Of a stretch of 25,335 nt of DNA, positions 1-8,189 are shown in pieces. Below the pieces are notes generated by a model. The model saw nothing but the letters and a program-made list of their open reading frames with translations. It was not told the origin of the DNA and made no database searches. Origin of the DNA: JALRAP01 sp046302815 (GTDB lineage: Bacteria; Bacteroidota; Bacteroidia; AKYH767-A; OLB10); assembly GCA_046302815.1 (NCBI GenBank), contig JBKCHO010000146.1, positions 1-25,335 on the forward strand. The letters are read 5' to 3'. The position numbers and the translations under genes are program-made. The number at the start of each line of letters is the position of its first letter. Position 1 is the first letter of the stretch.

Positions 1-1
1 G

Positions 2-2398
2 GCTTGGGTATCTAATGAAATTGGCAAATACAAAGTTTTTATAAAAGATTTAGAAACGGGTAAAAGAAAAAAAATACTTAGGGGAGGTTATAGGACATTG
101 CAGCACAAGCCCGACAGAAGTTTTCCTGTATTGACTTGGCACCCCTCTGGTAACTACCTGACGGTTTTCCTAGAAAGAAAGGGGCAGTTATGGATGGAAT
201 ATCACCACCAAGACCGAAAGCCTAAAAAGGAACGAAGCAAGTTTCTTTATTTTGAAAAAGTGCTTCATGCCAGTTATTCTCCAAATGGACAGGAGATGGC
301 AATTTCCGGTGTTCAGAATGGAGCTACTGATATTTTCGTTTACAATATCAGAAGCCGAACCGCTGTTAACCTGACCCAGGATTATCATGACGATCTATAT
401 CCTGTTTACTCACCTGAAGGAAATCGTATTTATTTTTCATCGAGCCGTGAAAATGATACACTTTCTGTTGGTAATGGTAGAGTCATTTCGTCGAATCATC
501 AATATGATTTGTTTTCAACAGAATATCCTCGTTCTGATTCTGTATTAACAAGGATAACAAATACATCGGATGCAAATGAATTCTATCCTATGCCTTCCGA
601 CTCCAGTCGTCTTTTTTATTTAAGTGATAAGTCTGGCATCAACAACCTTTATCTCGCCACAGTGGATAGTATACTTGCTTATGTTGATACATCTGAACAT
701 TATCGGCCCGTTGTAATTAATCTTGCACAGTCTAATTTTTCTACACCTATTCTAGGGCACCACATGTCCAAGGATAATTATGTTGAGGCATATTTCAAGG
801 ACGGCAAATACCGTTTATCCGTACGATCGGCACCCAAACCCAATCTTAAAGATCCGATCAACCCGACTCAAACTCAAACTAGAAAACTGATGGAGGCTCG
901 TAAATTAAATTCGAGCAAATCGGTTGTCAAACAACCTTCACAACCATCTGCAGTTCAGCCAAAGGAATCGATAAAGGTTGATACAAAACCTGCCTCAAGC
1001 GATACAACCAAAATAGACATTGAAAATTATGTTTTTCAAAGCGAGTTCCGTAGACCAACTAAGTCAAGAAAATCCAACCAAAAATCCGACTCGGATACCT
1101 CATCTACCTCTCTACCCAAAGCCATAGCCTCGACACAAGTCGATTCAATTCCCACTTCATCTAAACCCATAGAGGCGAAAGTAGACACCTTCATGTTACC
1201 GAAGCAAAGGAATTATGATTTGGCTTTTTCTACGGATTATTTTGTGACACAATTAGACAATAGTTTGCAAAATTCAACTTATCAGGCATATACGGGAGGG
1301 GCGTTTTATTTCGATCCCGGTTTGAATGCCTTGATTAAGGTTGGAATTTCCGACCTTATGGATGACTACAAATTATCAGGTGGTATTAGAATGTCAGGTG
1401 ATTTCAATTCCAACGAGTATTTCCTCGGATACGAAAATCTTAAATACAGAACGGACCGTTCTTTCGCTTTTTACCGACAAGCCAGGGAGTTTATTGATGG
1501 ATTTTCATATTATAAGGTCCATACTCATGAGGGTAAGGCAATGGTCAAATATCCATTCAATGACTTAACTTCCCTGCGAGGTTCGGTGTCCTTTAGAACG
1601 GATCGAGTCGTAAACAAGGCAACAGATTATGTTTCGCTTGTTGATTCCACCAGATATGATTATTGGGGAAGTGTCAAAGCCGAGTATGTTTTTGATAATA
1701 CTATTTCTAAAGGCTTGAACCTTCTGAATGGTATGCGGTACAAGGTTTTCCTAGAGGGCTTTAGGCAAATAGACAAGAGTTCAACATGGCTGGGTGTTGT
1801 TGGATTGGATTTCAGGCACTATCAGCGAATCCACCGACAGATTGTTTGGGCCAGCAGGATAGCCGCTAGTTCCTCCTTTGGTGACCAAAAAATAGTTTAC
1901 TACCTAGGCTCGCAAGACAATGCAATTGTTCCTTCGGATATATTCGACTATTCAATCCCCGTCGACCCAAACCAGAATTACGGTTTTCAGGCAATAGCTA
2001 CCAACATGCGAGGTTTCATACAAAATATTCGAAATGGCAACAATTTCGCATTAATCAATAATGAAATCAGGCTTCCTATTTTTCAATATATACTTAACAG
2101 GCCTATCCGATCCGATTTTATCCGGAGTTTTCAGATGGTTGGGTTCTTTGATGTCGGTACCGCATGGAATGGATCTGACCCATATTCGAATAATAATTAT
2201 TTCAATACTGAGGTCATTAATGGAAACCCTGTAACCGTTGTTCTTGATCGACAAGTAGAGCCAATCGTTGCTGGCTTTGGTGGAGGTTTGAGAAGTAGGG
2301 TTTTCGGATATTTTATGCGTGCCGATTGGGGTTGGGGTTATGAGGATGGTGTGGTCAGGGAACCAATATTTTATTTATCACTCGGCCTCGATTTTTAA
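2..2398 (+). CDS. TolB-like beta-propeller / outer-membrane beta-barrel fusion protein (5' end outside window)
   Basis: The frame is open to the left edge, so the N-terminus is missing; about 798 residues are visible. The visible N-terminal part (to nt ~820) carries WD40/TolB-type propeller repeats, for example LYPVYSPEGNRIYFSSSREN and similar 'P.YSP.G..I.FSS' blades. A hydrophilic linker rich in Ser, Pro, Lys, Gln and Thr follows (nt ~826-1200). The rest (nt ~1210-2395) alternates aromatic and polar residues like an outer-membrane barrel of the BamA/surface-antigen type and ends in Leu-Asp-Phe; a terminal aromatic residue is the usual BAM recognition signal. I infer a periplasmic propeller anchored by its own outer-membrane barrel. 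The substrate or function is not evident. The M20 amidohydrolase gene follows 21 nt downstream and is probably co-transcribed. The architecture is well supported, the role is not. Confidence 0.75.
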   Translation, partial: AWVSNEIGKYKVFIKDLETGKRKKILRGGYRTLQHKPDRSFPVLTWHPSGNYLTVFLERKGQLWMEYHHQDRKPKKERSKFLYFEKVLHASYSPNGQEMAISGVQNGATDIFVYNIRSRTAVNLTQDYHDDLYPVYSPEGNRIYFSSSRENDTLSVGNGRVISSNHQYDLFSTEYPRSDSVLTRITNTSDANEFYPMPSDSSRLFYLSDKSGINNLYLATVDSILAYVDTSEHYRPVVINLAQSNFSTPILGHHMSKDNYVEAYFKDGKYRLSVRSAPKPNLKDPINPTQTQTRKLMEARKLNSSKSVVKQPSQPSAVQPKESIKVDTKPASSDTTKIDIENYVFQSEFRRPTKSRKSNQKSDSDTSSTSLPKAIASTQVDSIPTSSKPIEAKVDTFMLPKQRNYDLAFSTDYFVTQLDNSLQNSTYQAYTGGAFYFDPGLNALIKVGISDLMDDYKLSGGIRMSGDFNSNEYFLGYENLKYRTDRSFAFYRQAREFIDGFSYYKVHTHEGKAMVKYPFNDLTSLRGSVSFRTDRVVNKATDYVSLVDSTRYDYWGSVKAEYVFDNTISKGLNLLNGMRYKVFLEGFRQIDKSSTWLGVVGLDFRHYQRIHRQIVWASRIAASSSFGDQKIVYYLGSQDNAIVPSDIFDYSIPVDPNQNYGFQAIATNMRGFIQNIRNGNNFALINNEIRLPIFQYILNRPIRSDFIRSFQMVGFFDVGTAWNGSDPYSNNNYFNTEVINGNPVTVVLDRQVEPIVAGFGGGLRSRVFGYFMRADWGWGYEDGVVREPIFYLSLGLDF

Positions 2399-2419
2399 TA
2401 TTTAACTTCTTTCAACAAT

Positions 2420-3634
2420 ATGAGTCAAATACCAGCTCTCCCATTGAATTTAATCGAAAAGGTCAAATCTTTGGCGCAATCTCACTGGGATTCCGTAGTC
2501 TCCATCCGTAGGCATTTACATATGCACCCAGAGCTATCATTCAATGAAAAAGAGACATGTGATTTCGTTTGGGCTCAATTGGATGCAATTGGTGTTCATA
2601 ATAAGAAAAGACTCGCATCAACTGGAATTGAGGCATTGATTGAGGGTAGGAATGCTAATTCCAAATCCGTTGCTTTACGCGCCGATATGGATGCTTTGCC
2701 GATCAAGGAGCTGAATGATGTCCCCTACAAATCAAAAAACGATGGTGTGATGCATGCTTGCGGTCATGATGCACATACAGCCTCGCTTTTAGGTGCAGCA
2801 TACATACTTCAAAATTTAAGAGAGGAGTTTGAAGGCACCATTAAATTAATTTTTCAGCCTGGTGAAGAAAAACTCCCTGGTGGTGCATCCTTGATGATTA
2901 AAGACGGTGTTTTGGAGAATCCTAAGCCATCTGCGGTAATTGGTCAGCATGTAATGCCTTTGATCGAGGTTGGAAAGGTTGGTTTCAGATCCGGAATTTA
3001 TATGGCCTCGACAGACGAGTTATATTTGAAGGTGAAAGGAAAAGGGGGCCATGGGGCTATGCCTCATTTGAACATTGATCCGGTTTTGATTGCCTCAAAC
3101 ATTATAGTGGCATTGCAACAGGTTGTTAGTAGACATGCCAATCCCACTATGCCTAGCGTTCTTTCTTTCGGAAAGTTTATTGCCAACGGAGCAACTAATG
3201 TGATTCCCGACGAAGCCTATTTGGAAGGCACTTTCCGTACGCTGGATGAAAAATGGCGCGATGAAGCCCATGGTAAAATAAGATCGATAGTGGAGTCTGT
3301 CGCATCATCTATGGGTGCTGTAGCCGAGTTGGAGATTCGTAAAGGATATCCAGCTCTGTACAACAATCCATCTCTGACATCAGCTAGTCGTTTAGCCGCA
3401 GAAGAATACCTTGGAAAGGAAAATGTTTTGGATTTGGACATATGGATGGCTGCCGAGGATTTTGCTTATTACTCACAACATGCACCATCCTGCTTTTACA
3501 GACTGGGTACGAGGAACGAGGGGAAAGGTATTGTTTCATCGGTTCACACACCAACATTCGACATTGATGAAAAATCATTGTCGATTGGAATGGGGTTAAT
3601 GGCATGGCTTGCTGTTTGCAGCCTATCCAAGTAA
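2420..3634 (+). CDS. M20 family metallo-amidohydrolase (HipO / IAA-amino-acid hydrolase type)
   Basis: A 404-residue protein of the M20D amidohydrolase family, which hydrolyses N-acyl amino acids or similar amides with two divalent metals. Visible motifs: ALRADMDALPI (86-95), HACGHDAHT (112-120, with Cys114 and His116 as likely metal ligands), QPGEE (146-150), GQHV around His177, the dimerisation-domain GGHGAMPH (209-216) and a C-terminal AEDFAYY that supplies a late ligand. No signal peptide is visible, so it is probably cytoplasmic. Length is normal for the family (about 380-410). The ATG is the first in frame after the upstream stop, with no Shine-Dalgarno, as is usual in Bacteroidota. It lies 21 nt behind the propeller/barrel gene and ends tail-to-tail with recQ. 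The substrate (acetyl-, hippuryl-, indoleacetyl- or another N-acyl amino acid) cannot be told from sequence. Confidence 0.88.
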   Translation: MSQIPALPLNLIEKVKSLAQSHWDSVVSIRRHLHMHPELSFNEKETCDFVWAQLDAIGVHNKKRLASTGIEALIEGRNANSKSVALRADMDALPIKELNDVPYKSKNDGVMHACGHDAHTASLLGAAYILQNLREEFEGTIKLIFQPGEEKLPGGASLMIKDGVLENPKPSAVIGQHVMPLIEVGKVGFRSGIYMASTDELYLKVKGKGGHGAMPHLNIDPVLIASNIIVALQQVVSRHANPTMPSVLSFGKFIANGATNVIPDEAYLEGTFRTLDEKWRDEAHGKIRSIVESVASSMGAVAELEIRKGYPALYNNPSLTSASRLAAEEYLGKENVLDLDIWMAAEDFAYYSQHAPSCFYRLGTRNEGKGIVSSVHTPTFDIDEKSLSIGMGLMAWLAVCSLSK

Positions 3635-3657
3635 AAAAAAGTAAAGTAAGTTACTTT
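3635..3657 (-). terminator. Putative intrinsic terminator of recQ
   Basis: An inverted repeat AAAGTAA-G-TTACTTT lies at 3643-3657. Read on the minus strand, after the recQ stop, it is followed by eight T residues (plus-strand A run 3633-3640). This is the hairpin plus U-tract layout of a rho-independent terminator, but the stem is AT-rich and must open to form a loop, so it would be weak. The A run overlaps the stop codon of the M20 gene. Confidence 0.4.
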
Positions 3658-3668
3658 GACTTCTAAGA

Positions 3669-5870
3669 TCAGTTGGCCATCTCGCTCATAAAGCGGATGC
3701 GCATAAGACGAATCTCCTCCTCGGAATAATCTTCCTCTCCCAAAGATTCTAATGCATCTTCAATGCTGTCGGTCTGAGCGGTTCGGAAATAATCATACAC
3801 CTCATCCTGACGGTCTTCATCAAGCACCTCGTTGATATAATAGTTGATATCGATGCGAGTACCTGAGGACACGATACTTTCAATCTCAGAAATGATGTCG
3901 GAAACCGATATGCCCTTTGCTTCAGCCAGGTCTTCCAATGATATTTTCCTGTCGATGTTTTGAATAATATAGACCTTAAGGCCGCTTTTATTCACAACGG
4001 ATTTTACTACCAAATCCATGGGTCTCTCAATCTCGTTTTCCTCAACATATCGTGAAATGAGATCTACAAAAGGTTTTCCGAACTTTTGAGCTTTACCGGG
4101 ACCTACTCCGGCGATATTTTTAAGCTCATCCAATGTAATGGGGTATTGGATGGCCATTTCCTCCAATGATGTTTCTTGGAATACAACGAAAGGCGGTACA
4201 TTTTTTTGCTTGGCTACTTTTTTGCAGAGATCCTTAAGCATCGAAAAAAGCTCTGCATCTGCGGCGCTTCCAGTGCCTCCCCCTGAGATGGGTTCGTCAT
4301 CGTCTTCCCCTTCGGTATTGGTGTACTCATGATCCAAGGTAACATGGAACGATGTTGGATTTTCCATGAACGACTTACCTTCAGTAGTAACTTTCAGTAA
4401 TCCGTAATGGTCGATATCCTTGACCAGTAGTCCGGCGAGAATCGCATGCCTGACAACCGAGGTCCAAAAACGAAGATCTGTATCGGCACCTTCTCCAAAA
4501 ATTTCCAATTTGGAATGGTTGTGCAACTTTACGGATTGGTCTTCCTTTCCGAGAAGGACATTGATGACATGATCTGAAGCGAATTTTTCTTTCAAAGTCA
4601 CGACGGCATCAAGTAAAAGAGCAACCTCATCTTGAGCTTCAACTTTTGTTTTCGGATGTAGGCAGTTGTCACAGCTTTGGCAATTGTCTTGATCATACTC
4701 TTCTCCGAAGTAATGTAAAAGGACTCTTCTCCTACACACGGATGATTCGGCATAGCCGACAGTTTCTATTAGCAATTGCTTGCCGATTTCCTGTTCGGCA
4801 ACCGGCTTGCCTTTCATGAACTTTTCGAGTTTTTCGATGTCTTTGTAGCTGTAAAAAGCAATACACCGGCCTTCCCTGCCATCTCTACCGGATCGGCCTG
4901 TTTCCTGATAGTATCCTTCAAGACTTTTTGGAATGTCATGGTGAATTACAAACCGAACATCAGGTTTATCGATGCCCATGCCAAAAGCGATTGTGGCTAC
5001 AATAACATCTGCTTCTTCCATCAGGAACATATCCTGGTGTCGAGCTCTTTGTCCCGCATCCAATCCAGCGTGATAGGGTAGGGCTTTAATACCGTTTACG
5101 GTCAAGGTTTGGGCAACTTCCTCCACTTTTTTGCGGCTCAGGCAATATACTATACCTGATTTACCCTGGTTAGATCGAATATATTTGATGATTTCCTTCA
5201 TCACATCCACTTTAGGACGAACCTCATAATAAAGGTTGCCTCTATTGAAGGATGATTTGAAAACGCTTGCTTTAGTCATATTGAGGTTCTTCTGGATGTC
5301 CATCTGAACCTTTTCGGTGGCTGTTGCGGTGAGGGCAATGATGGGAACTTTGCCGATTTGTTCCATAATGGATCGCAACCTCCGGTATTCTGGCCTGAAA
5401 TCGTGTCCCCATTCTGAAATACAATGTGCCTCATCAATAGCAAAGAAGGAGATTCGGATATCTTTCAAAAATGCCACATTCTCCTCCTTTGTTAAGGATT
5501 CCGGAGCGACATAAAGCAGTTTGGTCTTTTTCTGAAGGATGTCTTTTTTTACCTGTTGTATCTCGCCTTTGGTAAGTGAAGAGTTTAGAAAATGGGCAAT
5601 TCCCTCGTCTGAGCCAAAACCCCGGATGGAATCCACTTGGTTTTTCATCAGAGCTATTAATGGAGACACTACAATGGCGGTTCCATCGCTAAGTATGGCG
5701 GGCAGTTGATAGCACATGGATTTGCCACCACCCGTGGGCATAATTACAAAGGTATCTTTACCATCTAATACATTCTTGATGATCGCCTCCTGGTCGCCTT
5801 TGAAAGATTCGTATCCGAAAAAACGCTGTAGTGCGCCTAGCAAAGTACTCTCCTCAACTAATTCACTCAT
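3669..5870 (-). CDS. recQ: ATP-dependent DNA helicase RecQ
   Basis: A 733-residue superfamily 2, 3'-to-5' DNA helicase for recombination and replication-fork repair. Helicase motifs are complete: Walker A TGGGKS (46-51), DEAH (146-149) followed by CISEWGHDFRPEY, TATAT motif III (181-185), and motif VI QETGRSGRDGREG (322-334). The zinc-binding site has Cys379, Cys397, Cys400 and Cys403. A winged-helix RQC domain follows (~410-510), then an acidic/glycine-rich linker, and an HRDC domain at ~537-610 containing IAGVGPGKAQKFG. Residues ~611-733 form an extra C-terminal helix-turn-helix-like region found in long Bacteroidota RecQ proteins; E. coli RecQ is about 610 residues and lacks it. The gene is divergent from kdsD (83 bp between starts). 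Confidence 0.96.
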   Translation of the reverse strand: MSELVEESTLLGALQRFFGYESFKGDQEAIIKNVLDGKDTFVIMPTGGGKSMCYQLPAILSDGTAIVVSPLIALMKNQVDSIRGFGSDEGIAHFLNSSLTKGEIQQVKKDILQKKTKLLYVAPESLTKEENVAFLKDIRISFFAIDEAHCISEWGHDFRPEYRRLRSIMEQIGKVPIIALTATATEKVQMDIQKNLNMTKASVFKSSFNRGNLYYEVRPKVDVMKEIIKYIRSNQGKSGIVYCLSRKKVEEVAQTLTVNGIKALPYHAGLDAGQRARHQDMFLMEEADVIVATIAFGMGIDKPDVRFVIHHDIPKSLEGYYQETGRSGRDGREGRCIAFYSYKDIEKLEKFMKGKPVAEQEIGKQLLIETVGYAESSVCRRRVLLHYFGEEYDQDNCQSCDNCLHPKTKVEAQDEVALLLDAVVTLKEKFASDHVINVLLGKEDQSVKLHNHSKLEIFGEGADTDLRFWTSVVRHAILAGLLVKDIDHYGLLKVTTEGKSFMENPTSFHVTLDHEYTNTEGEDDDEPISGGGTGSAADAELFSMLKDLCKKVAKQKNVPPFVVFQETSLEEMAIQYPITLDELKNIAGVGPGKAQKFGKPFVDLISRYVEENEIERPMDLVVKSVVNKSGLKVYIIQNIDRKISLEDLAEAKGISVSDIISEIESIVSSGTRIDINYYINEVLDEDRQDEVYDYFRTAQTDSIEDALESLGEEDYSEEEIRLMRIRFMSEMAN

Positions 5871-5890
5871 CTCACTCTGATGTATTTTGT

Positions 5891-5898
5891 TATTTTTG
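5891..5898 (+). promoter_or_regulatory. Candidate -7 box for the kdsD-tatC operon
   Basis: TATTTTTG matches TAnnTTTG exactly and would start transcription near 5903, about 50 nt before the kdsD start. No TTG -33 element lies at the right distance. A second match, TTG (5923-5925)-N23-TAATTTTG (5949-5956), overlaps the kdsD start codon itself and would start transcription inside the gene, so I prefer the upstream box. Both are weak. Confidence 0.3.
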
Positions 5899-5903
5899 TC
5901 CTA

Positions 5904-5932
5904 TAAAGATATACAAAACAAATTGATTACAA
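5904..5932 (-). promoter_or_regulatory. Candidate recQ promoter (Bacteroidota type)
   Basis: On the minus strand TTG (5932-5930), an 18-bp spacer and TATCTTTA (5911-5904; 7 of 8 to TAnnTTTG) lie upstream of the recQ ATG. This would give a leader of roughly 30 nt. The call rests on consensus only. Confidence 0.4.
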
Positions 5933-5953
5933 CCAACCCTCTTTGAAATAATT

Positions 5954-6919
5954 TTGAAATCGAACGAAGAAATAATTCGAATTGCTGTTAGCACCTTGGA
6001 AACCGAAGCTGTTGCCGTGGACACGCTAAAGTCATTTATTGGTCAACAATTTGTAGAGATTGTAAAATTAATTCACAACTCATCTGGTCGGGTTATCATA
6101 ACCGGCATTGGAAAAAGCGCAATTGTTGCTCAGAAAATGGTTGCTACCATGAATTCAACGGGCACGCCTTCTATTTTTATGCACGCCGCAGATGCTATTC
6201 ATGGAGACCTTGGAATAATCCAGAATAACGATGTCGTTATTTGTATTTCAAAGTCCGGTAACACCCCTGAAATCAAATTGTTAGTTCCACTTATAAAGGC
6301 GGGTGGCAACAAGTTGATAGGAATGGTAGGGGATTCGTCCTCTTTCCTGGCGCTGCAATCCGATTATATTTTGAACGCTTTTGTTGAAAAGGAGGCTTGT
6401 CCGAACAACCTCGCTCCAACTAGTAGTACCACTGCTCAAATGGCCTTGGGTGATGCGTTGGCTGTTTGCTTGTTGGATTGCAAAGGCTTTTCTGAAAAGG
6501 ATTTTGCTCGCTACCATCCAGGTGGAGCTTTGGGTAAGAGACTCTACCTAAGGGTCGGCGATATTCAATCGATGAATCCGAAGCCTGAAGTCTCTCCATC
6601 CAGCTCATTGACAGATGTTATTCTAGAAATATCCTCGATGCGTCTAGGAGCTACTGCAGTTACCGAAAATGGCACCCTTGTAGGAATCATAACAGATGGT
6701 GATTTGAGGCGAATGTTGACTAGGGAAGGATCTGCACATGACCTTCGTGCAAAAGACATCATGACTTCCAGTCCCAAAACAGTAACGGCCGATATGATGG
6801 CCGCCGACGCTTTGCAATTGATGAAGGATTCCAAGATCACCCAATTGGTAGTCGTTGAAAATGGAGTTTATATTGGATTCATACATCTTCATGACCTGCT
6901 TAAAGAGGGTATCATCTGA
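5954..6919 (+). CDS. kdsD: D-arabinose-5-phosphate isomerase (KdsD/KpsF/GutQ family)
   Basis: A 321-residue enzyme that interconverts ribulose 5-phosphate and arabinose 5-phosphate, the first committed step towards Kdo for the LPS inner core. The N-terminal SIS domain (~35-170) contains TGIGKSAIVAQKMVATMNSTG, the family's HAADAIHGDLG and ISKSGNTPE motifs, and a later YHPGGALGKRL. Two CBS domains follow (~205-262 and ~270-321; GIITDGDLRR and a similar second repeat). The start is TTG: no in-frame ATG lies between the upstream stop (5924) and the SIS core, and the N-terminal residues from this TTG align with the usual family start. tatC follows after 25 nt. Nearby lptB, for LPS export, fits the same pathway. 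Confidence 0.92.
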   Translation: MKSNEEIIRIAVSTLETEAVAVDTLKSFIGQQFVEIVKLIHNSSGRVIITGIGKSAIVAQKMVATMNSTGTPSIFMHAADAIHGDLGIIQNNDVVICISKSGNTPEIKLLVPLIKAGGNKLIGMVGDSSSFLALQSDYILNAFVEKEACPNNLAPTSSTTAQMALGDALAVCLLDCKGFSEKDFARYHPGGALGKRLYLRVGDIQSMNPKPEVSPSSSLTDVILEISSMRLGATAVTENGTLVGIITDGDLRRMLTREGSAHDLRAKDIMTSSPKTVTADMMAADALQLMKDSKITQLVVVENGVYIGFIHLHDLLKEGII

Positions 6920-6944
6920 TCCAATTTCGCATTGAAATTCAAGA

Positions 6945-7763
6945 ATGGCCCAGGGTAAAGATCCAAATACCGAAATGCATTTTCTAGACCATCTGGAAGC
7001 GCTTAGGTGGCATTTGGTACGGTCCGCTGCTGCTGTGGTCATCTTGGCTGTTTTGGCATTTCTCAATCCTGCTATTTTGTTCGATCAAATCATACTTGGT
7101 CCTAAGAACCCCGACTTTCCAACTTATAGGGCCTTGTGTTGGCTTGCAGAAAAATCAGGTGTTGATTTCTGTATCAGGGAAATCCCTTTTAATCTGATCA
7201 ACATCGATATCTCCGGGCAGTTTACAACGCATCTGTATATCTCATTCATGGCTGGCTTCACAATGGCCTTCCCTTATTTCATTTGGGAAATCTGGTGTTT
7301 TGTTAAACCAGCTCTCACAAGTAATGAAATCAGTAACTCGCGAGGTGTGGTCGCAGCGACTTCAATCCTTTTCTTGTCAGGTGTTTTATTTGGTTATTTC
7401 GTTGTAGCGCCACTGTCTGTAAATTTCCTTGGGAGTTATCAAATCAGCGAACAGGTATCCAACCAAATTGGCTTGGGCTCTTTTATTTCAACCGTTACCA
7501 TGTTGTCGTTTTCTTCGGGAATCGTGTTTGAGTTGCCAGTAGCCATTTATTTCCTATCCAAGCTTGGAATGGTCACTCCTCCATTCTTGCGAAAGTACCG
7601 AAGGCATGCCATGGTGGTTATCCTGATACTCGCCGCCGTGATAACACCTTCACCAGATATTACCAGTCAGATTTTGGTAGCAATACCGCTTTTTCTTTTG
7701 TACGAGATCAGCATCGGTGTTTCGGCTGCTGTAGAGCGGCGAAGGAACAAGGAACAGGCCTGA
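6945..7763 (+). CDS. tatC: Sec-independent protein translocase TatC
   Basis: A 272-residue inner-membrane protein, the core of the twin-arginine translocase that binds RR signal peptides of folded proteins. The cytoplasmic N-terminus has the conserved FLDHLEALRWHLVRS, matching the 'HL.ELR.RL' signature with its glutamate. The first periplasmic loop and second helix carry FPYFIWEIWCFVKPALTSNE, the family's 'P....W.F..P.L...E' motif. Six hydrophobic segments are visible (roughly 22-42, 95-115, 130-150, 175-197, 213-230 and 235-255). An enlarged first loop (PKNPDFPTYRALCWLAEKSG) is typical of Bacteroidota TatC. No tatA/B gene is in this window. It is probably co-transcribed with kdsD. Confidence 0.95.
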   Translation: MAQGKDPNTEMHFLDHLEALRWHLVRSAAAVVILAVLAFLNPAILFDQIILGPKNPDFPTYRALCWLAEKSGVDFCIREIPFNLINIDISGQFTTHLYISFMAGFTMAFPYFIWEIWCFVKPALTSNEISNSRGVVAATSILFLSGVLFGYFVVAPLSVNFLGSYQISEQVSNQIGLGSFISTVTMLSFSSGIVFELPVAIYFLSKLGMVTPPFLRKYRRHAMVVILILAAVITPSPDITSQILVAIPLFLLYEISIGVSAAVERRRNKEQA

Positions 7764-7764
7764 T

Positions 7765-8130
7765 TCAAGACTTGCCTTTGTCTTTTTCATTTTTCCACTG
7801 CTGTGGAACCTCTACCAGGTAATAGTATATGACCGAAAGTAACCCCGCTCCGAAAAACACCACGGCCTGAGGACGCAAACCGTCATCGTAAAAAAACTCA
7901 CCAACCATCCAAATGGAATTACCTGATATCCATAAACATACGGCTAGGTTATGGAATAGGTCCGATCTTACCGTCCGGCGAATCCAAGTGATATGTAGTG
8001 CCACAAGAATTGTTGGCATTACCATGAAAATCCCTGCCGGTTTCCAATCCATGATCCAACAAGTATCCTTTACCAGCCAAAGGAAAATATGTAGGTTCTC
8101 ATATTGGCGAATCCGGGTAATCCTAAGCAT
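7765..8130 (-). CDS. Conserved four-helix membrane protein of unknown function
   Basis: A 121-residue protein with four likely membrane helices (about 13-27, 32-49, 58-81 and 87-108) and a short Lys-rich C-terminus. Tryptophans and charged residues sit within or next to the helices (FLWLVKDTCW, HITWIRR, CLWISGNSIWMVGEFFYDDG), suggesting more than a passive anchor. I recognise it as a family conserved in Bacteroidota but know no function. It is convergent with tatC, a single base separating the two stop codons, and divergent from the AhpD-like gene. A perfect TAAGTTTG box ends 4 nt before its ATG. Confidence 0.7.
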   Translation of the reverse strand: MLRITRIRQYENLHIFLWLVKDTCWIMDWKPAGIFMVMPTILVALHITWIRRTVRSDLFHNLAVCLWISGNSIWMVGEFFYDDGLRPQAVVFFGAGLLSVIYYYLVEVPQQWKNEKDKGKS

Positions 8131-8134
8131 GTTG

Positions 8135-8142
8135 CAAACTTA
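8135..8142 (-). promoter_or_regulatory. -7 promoter box of the small membrane protein gene
   Basis: Minus-strand TAAGTTTG is an exact match to TAnnTTTG. Only 4 nt (CAAC) separate it from the ATG, so transcription would begin at or within a base or two of the start codon. No TTG -33 element is seen at 17-23 bp. Confidence 0.5.
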
Positions 8143-8176
8143 AAAATTGTTTTATCCCATTATAGTGTATTAAGCT

Positions 8177-8184
8177 TACTTTTG
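8177..8184 (+). promoter_or_regulatory. -7 promoter box of the AhpD-like / DUF5686 / lptB operon
   Basis: TACTTTTG matches TAnnTTTG exactly and ends 5 nt before the ATG at 8190. A TTG at 8147-8149 is 27 bp away, longer than the usual spacer. The box overlaps a possible GTG start at 8184, which makes the ATG at 8190 the better start. Confidence 0.5.
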
Positions 8185-8189
8185 TGAGT

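Noticed and set aside
98..100. TTG at 98 as the start of the propeller/barrel protein
   Set aside because: The same frame is open to the left edge and the upstream residues (AWVSNEIGKYKVFIKDLETG) continue the propeller pattern, so the gene is simply cut by the window.
6644..7066. Minus-strand open frame of 140 codons across the kdsD-tatC junction
   Set aside because: It runs antisense to the CBS domain and the conserved TatC N-terminus, with no domain or promoter of its own.
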